The notes under the pieces were generated by a model that was not told the DNA's origin, ran no database searches, and saw only the letters and a program-made list of their open reading frames with translations. The position numbers and the translations under genes were made by a program. Shown here piece by piece: positions 1 through 5,384 of a stretch of DNA of 23,089 nt. The stretch is from a virus. The stretch covers positions 1-23,089 of IMG/VR virus record IMGVR_UViG_3300021170_000071; one strand, written 5' to 3'. Each line of letters begins with the position of its first letter. The first letter of the stretch is position 1.

Positions 1-330
1 GTTCTGTGAACAATCCAACGGGAAAACTTTAGTCCATGCAAGATCATGCCGCCCATAAGTATTCACATCAACCGGTGCTTCCACTATACCCTCACCGGGT
101 GGACCCTGTGGACCGGCTGGACCTTGCTCGCCAACTACACCACCCCCCTGAAGATCATCACGGGTTACAAATATCTGAGCAGCAGAAGAAGGTGTATAAT
201 TAGGGTTCGGGCTTTGTGCATTAATGATAATCATCTGCAATGTTTGTTTGATTGCCAACAAGCAAGGAACGATTGTCGCCAGTGTATTACCGGGATCGGG
301 GATCGACGGATATATCGTTCTACTAGGCAA
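1..330 (-). CDS. Collagen-like tail fibre protein, N-terminal part (runs off left edge)
   Basis: An open frame of 110 codons runs off the left edge. I place its start at a TTG codon (328-330) because AAGGAG sits 7 bases upstream and no ATG or GTG serves the frame better. It overlaps the end of the preceding structural gene by 8 bases. The N-terminal 60 residues are not recognised. They are followed by a short Gly-X-Y run (GEQGPAGPQGPPGEG) and the phrase EAPVDVNTYGRHDLAW. That phrase resembles two segments of the 925-residue fibre (VDAPLDGNIYGRQNGGW and REAPTDGAAYGRASATW), so this is probably a paralogous fibre. The role in host adsorption is inferred from the collagen-like repeats and the location. 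The C-terminus, which would show the tip or chaperone type, is outside the window. Confidence 0.72.
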   Translation of the reverse strand, partial: MPSRTIYPSIPDPGNTLATIVPCLLAIKQTLQMIIINAQSPNPNYTPSSAAQIFVTRDDLQGGGVVGEQGPAGPQGPPGEGIVEAPVDVNTYGRHDLAWTKVFPLDCSQN

Positions 331-2116
331 CTTTAAGCTCCTTCACCGACGTTGCCGCCTTGAAGAATTTCATACGGATTACACCTTCAAATTGAAACTC
401 CCATTGTGTCCACTTAGCGCCATGCGGAATAAGCAAAACTTCGCCTGATTGTTGTACCTCTCGCACCACCAATTGCTCACCATCTCCAAACACTCGACAG
501 ATCAAATACTGTGTTGTTGGATCATATTCTTGAGTTTGATCCGTATTGCGTATCCCCGGCAAGAAAGTAACTTCGGGGGGGATATCGAACAACACCATGA
601 ACGCTTTAAACTGTTGGGGGAAAGTAAAGCGAAACTTCTTTGTTTTGTATATCCACGGCCATAAGACCCCACCATTGGGTGGGTTCCACTGATAGACTTG
701 ATTATCGGTAATGTAGAATATTTGCCCAGACAACTCATCTGTCAGTGCGTTAACGATGGGTGTAAAGGTCTTAAGATATGTAAACGGCACATTGGTATCG
801 GTGAAATCAATTACACTGCCGTTAATGTAATCCCCTGCATTGGGGTCAATCGACGGCGCACCCATCCCTTTAATAAAGCATGCCATCGATAAAGAGTAAC
901 GACCCGATACCAAGTTCCAAGGCTGTATCTGGTACCAAAACTCTTTCTCGAAAATCTGATCAGTTACATTACTGGTGCCACCCGTATTGAGCAAAATATA
1001 CCCATTGGGGGAAGCATAGTAAGCACCCTCACCGCCCGCAACAATGGAGCCGCGCCCAATGCATGGTTCATTGGCAACGATCTTACCTATCGTCATCGTA
1101 TCCGGCGTGACGCCGGTCGCGATGAAGGGCGAACCCTCGGTCATGATATTGAGTGAGGTGCCATTAGCAGTTAGGCCGACTACCGGATAATCAACCGTCA
1201 GAGCATAGACTGCGGGCCACGCATGGGGGAGGTAAGGTTCACTGAACCATATCTCACGCGAATTAGTATACCCAGCAGCAATACCATTCGCCATCAGCAC
1301 CACACCCTGTAAGCCGGGAGGCGGTGGAAGATAGTTAATAGATTGCAATTGTTGGTTAGCGGTAATGCTCGCATCAGCCGCACCATCAACGACCTGCGTG
1401 TAACCTGCCCAATTAATCGCAACTTGCTGCACCTGATAATAAGTCGCATTGCCGCTAGAATCTGTAACTGTGCGATAGAGCCGGTAGTCCTCAACGTTGG
1501 TGCCAGTACCAGCGGGTGGAGGCGGTATATCAATAATCCAAGCCCCAGCGTCAGTAAAACCATTGGCTACCGTTGGCGGTGAAGGACAACCTTCTTCACT
1601 GTAAGCAGTTACCATCGTATAGACGTAGGCTCGGCTTTCTTGTACGCTACCACCGATTGAAGGCGTAACCGTTGGCGCAGTTACTGGTACAGGCACACCC
1701 AATGACATCATTGGAGTGCCCGATTGAATATTAGCTAATGTATTATAGACGGGGCCGGGACTTGACGTCGGCCACTCTGGATTAGCTCCAGTTGAATTAT
1801 ACTGGTCAGAGGGAAAGAAATAATACCGATCCCATTGGTCGCCTACCGTCGGGTTGCGGATCGCCGCCATGTAAGGATCGGGAAATTCCATCCATATCGA
1901 ACCGGTTGCCGAAAAATCAGGCGGATTAGCCGCAGTTATTGGAATGCGATACACCAATTGTGTATCCGCATACAAAATCGTATAGACTGAACTCTCCTGC
2001 CGGAAGCCACGCACCGCGCCTTCATACAACCATGTGTTCTCAGCAAACTGCGCGTTAACATCCGGCAGGAGAATAGGATCGCGGAGCGGCAACATGCCGC
2101 TAAAATCCGCTATCAT
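323..2116 (-). CDS. Virion structural protein, tail nozzle/stabilisation-like
   Basis: A 597-residue beta-rich protein with no signal peptide or membrane segment. Its opening (PLRDPILLPDVNAQFAENTW), the mid-protein SRAYVYTMVTAYSEEGCPSPP segment and the hydrophobic beta-strand pattern resemble the large tail-tube or DNA-stabilisation proteins of podoviruses, such as T7 gp12 or P22 gp10 type nozzles. This is pattern recognition, not a proven match. It lies between small accessory genes and the fibre genes, as expected for a tail-hub component to which fibres attach. The start is odd: a perfect AGGAGG (2134-2139) lies 17 bases from the first ATG, and no ATG, GTG or TTG lies at normal spacing in frame. 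The nearest in-frame codon at a usual distance is GTC (2126-2128). The next gene starts inside its last codons. A degenerate copy of the phage palindrome lies at 1595-1612 within it. Confidence 0.82.
   Translation of the reverse strand: MIADFSGMLPLRDPILLPDVNAQFAENTWLYEGAVRGFRQESSVYTILYADTQLVYRIPITAANPPDFSATGSIWMEFPDPYMAAIRNPTVGDQWDRYYFFPSDQYNSTGANPEWPTSSPGPVYNTLANIQSGTPMMSLGVPVPVTAPTVTPSIGGSVQESRAYVYTMVTAYSEEGCPSPPTVANGFTDAGAWIIDIPPPPAGTGTNVEDYRLYRTVTDSSGNATYYQVQQVAINWAGYTQVVDGAADASITANQQLQSINYLPPPPGLQGVVLMANGIAAGYTNSREIWFSEPYLPHAWPAVYALTVDYPVVGLTANGTSLNIMTEGSPFIATGVTPDTMTIGKIVANEPCIGRGSIVAGGEGAYYASPNGYILLNTGGTSNVTDQIFEKEFWYQIQPWNLVSGRYSLSMACFIKGMGAPSIDPNAGDYINGSVIDFTDTNVPFTYLKTFTPIVNALTDELSGQIFYITDNQVYQWNPPNGGVLWPWIYKTKKFRFTFPQQFKAFMVLFDIPPEVTFLPGIRNTDQTQEYDPTTQYLICRVFGDGEQLVVREVQQSGEVLLIPHGAKWTQWEFQFEGVIRMKFFKAATSVKELKVA
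1595..1612. repeat. Degenerate palindrome copy inside the nozzle-like gene
   Basis: TTCACTGTAAGCAGTTAC: three changes. In the gene's frame it reads Val-Thr-Ala-Tyr-Ser-Glu, with GAA where the consensus has TAA. It could be chance. Confidence 0.4.
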
Positions 2117-2137
2117 AACAGTAGCGACTTTATCCTC

Positions 2138-2416
2138 CTATTGCTGTCGCTGCGGTCGAAGCTGTTGTGGGCCTCCAGCCGCCAATCGTTCTGCGATCTT
2201 CCGTCCTGCCTCCTGTTCGTCCGCAGTGCGAGTGTTCGCTTTCGTACTGGCTTCTTTACCTGCCTTCTGTTCAGCGAGGGTCGCGTCGGAAAGCTGTGGC
2301 CGTTGTTGTGTACTTCGCTGACTTTGTGGTCCCATCGGGGTGGTGACTAACATACCCCCTTGTGATGCTCCCTGTGACGGTTGCTTCTGGGGTTGGGGTG
2401 CTTCCGGTAGTGCCAT
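2138..2416 (-). CDS. Small Gln/Pro/Ala-rich protein, function unknown
   Basis: A 92-residue protein with a low-complexity Gln/Pro/Ser N-terminal half. This is followed by a charged, probably helical stretch (LSDATLAEQKAGKEAS to GRKIAERLAAGG). The start is well supported by AGGAGG 5 bases before the ATG. It stops just upstream of the nozzle-like gene; its TAG stop overlaps that gene's AGGAGG. It overlaps the previous gene (2271-2609) by 146 bases in another frame, which is unusual. The better-looking protein in the overlap is this one, since it has its own ribosome site and sensible helical content. I do not recognise the family. A role in virion assembly is inferred only from position. Confidence 0.62.
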   Translation of the reverse strand: MALPEAPQPQKQPSQGASQGGMLVTTPMGPQSQRSTQQRPQLSDATLAEQKAGKEASTKANTRTADEQEAGRKIAERLAAGGPQQLRPQRQQ

Positions 2417-2609
2417 TCTTTCCTCCTAGTTTTACCACTGGTAATGTTGATGAGATAGGTGGAGCGCCATCAAGCACTAAGTCACCTTGCATCAACACAT
2501 ATGGACCGGCAGCACAAATATCTTGTGTGCGGCGCAACGCATAACCAGCGAACGGCTGCGTAGGCGTCGGCCTAGCCGGTGTGATTGGGGATGGTAACAT
2601 TCCTCGCAT
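2271..2609 (-). CDS. Small hypothetical protein with long out-of-frame overlap
   Basis: A 112-residue frame starting 3 bases after a palindrome copy (2613-2630), in the same arrangement as other genes of this phage, which argues that the start is real. The first 60 residues, including AGYALRRTQDICAAGPYVLM, look like ordinary protein. The last 50 are Thr/Ser/Arg-rich and lie on top of the gene at 2138-2416. A second ATG lies three codons in, but its GAGGA touches the ATG. It is either a real long overlap, a gene whose tail is not conserved, or an original shorter gene that lost its stop. Function not recognised. Confidence 0.5.
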   Translation of the reverse strand: MRGMLPSPITPARPTPTQPFAGYALRRTQDICAAGPYVLMQGDLVLDGAPPISSTLPVVKLGGKNGTTGSTPTPEATVTGSITRGYVSHHPDGTTKSAKYTTTATAFRRDPR

Positions 2610-2612
2610 TCG

Positions 2613-2630
2613 TTAACTGCCCGCAGTTAA
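2613..2630. repeat. 18-bp palindrome copy between fibre and 2609 gene
   Basis: TTAACTGCCCGCAGTTAA, perfect arms. It supplies the TAA of the fibre gene (2627-2629) and ends 3 bases before the next ATG. Confidence 0.93.
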
Positions 2631-3691
2631 AGCCTTGCCTCTAGTGCTTCAATACGTGTTTGCATCTCCTGTATCGTCTTGGTCAACGTCGCCACCAACA
2701 TTATCATGTTTGGGGCTTGCAAATGGTTTGGATCATCTTTGGGACAATGCGCCGCGGTTTCGCCAAGTGCATCTTGCAGTTCGTGAGCAACAAAGCCCCA
2801 GCGTTCACGATCATCTGCTTCAAGAACCGGCCTCGTACCTTTTAGCGCATTCCTATGCGAAAATTCCTTCTGTTGATAACTGATCGGTCGAAGCTCTTTG
2901 ACAAGCTCCCAAGTCGAACCTAACGGTTTGATGTTCGTCTTAATCCGATAGTCGCAAGCCGGATTAGCGAAGTCTCTCGAAGTCCAGAATTGATAGACAA
3001 CACCGGAACCAAACGACCAACCACCAGTATAATAATACCCATTACTGCTTAGGCCGAATTGGCAAGCAAAATAATCATTAACGATAAAAGTCATAAAAGC
3101 ATCATTGCCCGGTTGGGCAGACATAACAAATTGACCAAAACCGCTTTGACCTAGACCACCAACCGAGGGGAAAACCGATTGTCCTTTAGGGTAGAGGCCA
3201 CCGCCAGGGGTCAGATTACCGTTATAATCAAGCGTCATCACGCCAAACGATGACACCACGTCTCCAGCCGATACACTTGCCCCGACATTAAATTCCAAAC
3301 CACCAGCATCAGCATAAATAATAGCGCCCGGTCCATCGCCGTAAGCAACGTTGGCGGGGCCAGCTGGGGTGACGTAAAGGTTGAACCGGATTGCGTTACC
3401 GCCGGGGAGTGTTATTTCTTGGAGAAAAGCTTGATCATAGTTCAATGGGGGCGAAGTCGGAACAATCATACCAACAGCTAGCGTTCCAGCCGTTGCTGTG
3501 CCATCCACACTCAAATCGCCAGAAAAGGTCGCATCTGTACCAACTAACGGGCCGGTTAACGTTCCACCAGATATTGGCAAATAAGAGTTCAATAAACCAC
3601 TGGAAATCCATTTGGACCCATCCCAAGTCCAAGCAACTTCACCCGAAGTATAGGTATCGCCAAGAGCGGGCGTAGAAGGGAAATCAAGCAC
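2627..3691 (-). CDS. Tail fibre with C-terminal S74 chaperone, Cys in place of the catalytic Ser
   Basis: A 354-residue fibre. I start it at GTG (3689-3691) because GGAGG lies 6 bases upstream, and because the resulting N-terminus (LDFPSTPALGDTYTSG then WTWDGSKW) aligns with that of the next fibre upstream. A TTG 21 bases earlier is less likely. It overlaps that fibre gene by 8 bases. The middle is a beta-rich shaft. The last 109 residues are an intramolecular chaperone of the endosialidase/peptidase S74 family (CDYRIKTNIKPL, WGFVAHELQ, C-terminal coiled coil). This domain folds the trimer and then cuts itself off. The family uses a Ser-Lys pair in S-D-x-R-x-K; here it reads C-D-Y-R-I-K, with Cys246 and Lys251. 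Its TAA stop lies within a palindrome copy. Confidence 0.9.
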   Translation of the reverse strand: MLDFPSTPALGDTYTSGEVAWTWDGSKWISSGLLNSYLPISGGTLTGPLVGTDATFSGDLSVDGTATAGTLAVGMIVPTSPPLNYDQAFLQEITLPGGNAIRFNLYVTPAGPANVAYGDGPGAIIYADAGGLEFNVGASVSAGDVVSSFGVMTLDYNGNLTPGGGLYPKGQSVFPSVGGLGQSGFGQFVMSAQPGNDAFMTFIVNDYFACQFGLSSNGYYYTGGWSFGSGVVYQFWTSRDFANPACDYRIKTNIKPLGSTWELVKELRPISYQQKEFSHRNALKGTRPVLEADDRERWGFVAHELQDALGETAAHCPKDDPNHLQAPNMIMLVATLTKTIQEMQTRIEALEARL

Positions 3692-5114
3692 GTGCCGCCT
3701 CCAATGCTTCAATACGTTCCATTGCTTCTTGAAGCGCTTTGGTTAAGCTTGCAATCACCGTCCACGGATTAGGCGATTGAATTGTATCAGCTTGATCCTT
3801 AACTCCGCTCGCCGCACTCTCAACTAACGTCTCCTGAAGTTCATGAGCGACAAACCCCCAGCGTTCAATATTGTCTGCTTTAACCAATGGAGGTGGAGAG
3901 CTACCATCTTTAGTAGGGGCTGGATTTTGTGGCGTATAATCTTTATGGCTATAACGGATTGGCTTGAGTGCCTTCACCCGCTCCCACGTTGATGGTAACG
4001 GAGTGATGCTTTTCTTAATTCGATAATCAGAGACAAAAGAAATATACCCCATATACGTAGCATCGATCCATCCCTGAACCGTGCCATCGCTATTGTAAAA
4101 AAAGTTGAACCGATTGGCACCGTAGCCGCCGGTCATGCCTTGGCGACATGCGTAGCCATAGCCGGCATGGACATCGAGCGGCAGCCAGCAGTTGCCACCG
4201 CTGTCGATGGAGATTGATTGGCCGCTGTCCGAATGCGACAGGATCATGCTGTCGGCGGAGTGCTCCCAATAGAGGATGCCCTTTGACGCGCCTGTGTAGT
4301 CGAGGAACCAATAATGGCAATTATCTTCGGAGGTGGGTTGCTGGGTGTAGAAAAGGCCGGATGCGCATGTGACGTAGCCGGAAAACGTCGCTTCACTAGT
4401 TTGACGATTAATTTGCAACGGTGCGTCAAGGTAATCGCCATTATCGTCGTAACTATAAAGAGCAAAATCACATCCGGCATTAGCCCCAGTCTCTTCAGTG
4501 CCATTACCAAGCGACAAATGCCAACGATCCACACCGGAAGTTGTACCCATAATCGAACGCCAACTATTAAGTGGCGCATCAATGGTCGGGAAATTTGTAT
4601 TGGCTGGAGCGCCTGTAATTGAAATGGTAAGCGGTACACCATCAAAAGCAGCACCGTTAATCGTTACTGGACCAGAAAAATTAGCATCTACAGCGTTTAA
4701 CGTACCGGTTAATGTTCCACCCCCTAATGGCAACCATCCCGGTAAGGACATAAATCCATTCGATGCAGCTACCCATTGTTGGCTGGTGCCATCATCAAAC
4801 CAAACATAAAGATTGCCACCAACGGTATCCCACCATAGCGCACCCACCTTCGCATCCAAAGGTGGTGTAGCGCTTAGTAAAACCGCACCCGTATTAACAT
4901 CAACATATTCTTTCGTTGATGCTCCTAACGGTATCGTTGGATCAGCAGCGAGAATTAATGGCCCCGTTAACGTACCACCAACTAATGGTAAATATTCAGT
5001 CACTACCGGCGCAACACCGCTTACCGTAGTCCACTTGGTTCCATCCCACACCCAAGTGGTATTGCCTACAGTAAACTGTTGCCCATTGGTTGGGTTAGCA
5101 GGGAAATCAATCAC
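3684..5114 (-). CDS. Tail fibre with C-terminal S74 self-cleaving chaperone
   Basis: A 476-residue fibre, probably host-receptor binding. The start is GTG (5112-5114), overlapping the TGA of the previous gene as GTGA, with GAGGA 9 bases upstream. The N-terminal 30 residues (IDFPANPTNGQQFTVG, WVWDGTKW) are a module shared with the neighbouring fibres and likely anchor the protein to the virion. Residues about 45-125 repeat a GGTLTGPL plus WWDTVGGNLYVWFDDG layout also seen in the 925-residue fibre. The C-terminal 115 residues form an S74 chaperone with an intact S-D-Y-R-I-K site (Ser362, Lys367), the WGFVAHELQ motif and a final helical stalk. Cleavage would occur just before Ser362, leaving about 361 residues in the virion (inferred from the family). 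Confidence 0.92.
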   Translation of the reverse strand: MIDFPANPTNGQQFTVGNTTWVWDGTKWTTVSGVAPVVTEYLPLVGGTLTGPLILAADPTIPLGASTKEYVDVNTGAVLLSATPPLDAKVGALWWDTVGGNLYVWFDDGTSQQWVAASNGFMSLPGWLPLGGGTLTGTLNAVDANFSGPVTINGAAFDGVPLTISITGAPANTNFPTIDAPLNSWRSIMGTTSGVDRWHLSLGNGTEETGANAGCDFALYSYDDNGDYLDAPLQINRQTSEATFSGYVTCASGLFYTQQPTSEDNCHYWFLDYTGASKGILYWEHSADSMILSHSDSGQSISIDSGGNCWLPLDVHAGYGYACRQGMTGGYGANRFNFFYNSDGTVQGWIDATYMGYISFVSDYRIKKSITPLPSTWERVKALKPIRYSHKDYTPQNPAPTKDGSSPPPLVKADNIERWGFVAHELQETLVESAASGVKDQADTIQSPNPWTVIASLTKALQEAMERIEALEAARA

Positions 5115-5353
5115 CGGGTCGTTTCCTCGTCAGGCGGTAGGGGTAAACCGGGTTCCGGTGGTGGGACCGGGACATGAGGATGAGGTGGCTGTGGAAATCC
5201 GGGGATCGGCGTATTCCCTGCCTGTATCCATTTTTGATATAACAGATACGCAGCATTGTCTGGATCATCTTCCGGCACCAAAGCATTATCTTCGTTGCGG
5301 ATAAGAATACCATTATTGTTGCGACTGTAGCTATAAGTCTTTGGACCACTCAT
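5111..5353 (-). CDS. Small fibre-associated protein with Pro-rich tail
   Basis: An 80-residue protein. The ATG at 5351-5353 has AGGAG 7 bases upstream; the SD is formed where a palindrome copy (5364-5381) ends in TTAG rather than TTAA. An in-frame TTG just before it is unlikely. The core resembles the short phage proteins carrying an NGxxIRxxDxAxxPxDPxNxxYxxYxxW-AGNTP pattern, seen here as NNNGILIRNEDNALVPEDDP and WIQAGNTPIP. Such proteins are common next to tail fibres as fibre-associated or assembly factors. The C-terminal third is Pro/His-rich (PHPHVPVPPPEPGLPLPP). It is coupled to the downstream fibre by a GTGA overlap. The exact role is unproven. Confidence 0.75.
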   Translation of the reverse strand: MSGPKTYSYSRNNNGILIRNEDNALVPEDDPDNAAYLLYQKWIQAGNTPIPGFPQPPHPHVPVPPPEPGLPLPPDEETTR

Positions 5354-5363
5354 CAACGCACTC

Positions 5364-5381
5364 CTAACTGCTAGCAGTTAA
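5364..5381. repeat. 18-bp palindrome copy between two fibre-block genes
   Basis: CTAACTGCTAGCAGTTAA, one end base changed. It begins 3 bases after the collagen-like fibre's stop. The changed base helps form TTAGGAG, the ribosome site of the next gene. Confidence 0.93.
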
Positions 5382-5384
5382 CGT

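Noticed and set aside
46-336. Plus-strand frame at the left edge
   Set aside because: It is the antisense of the collagen-like fibre gene; its Trp/Thr-rich composition reflects Gly-X-Y codons read backwards.
2613-2630. The palindromes as intrinsic terminators
   Set aside because: They have short AT-rich stems without a following U-run, and many lie directly before start codons or inside genes.
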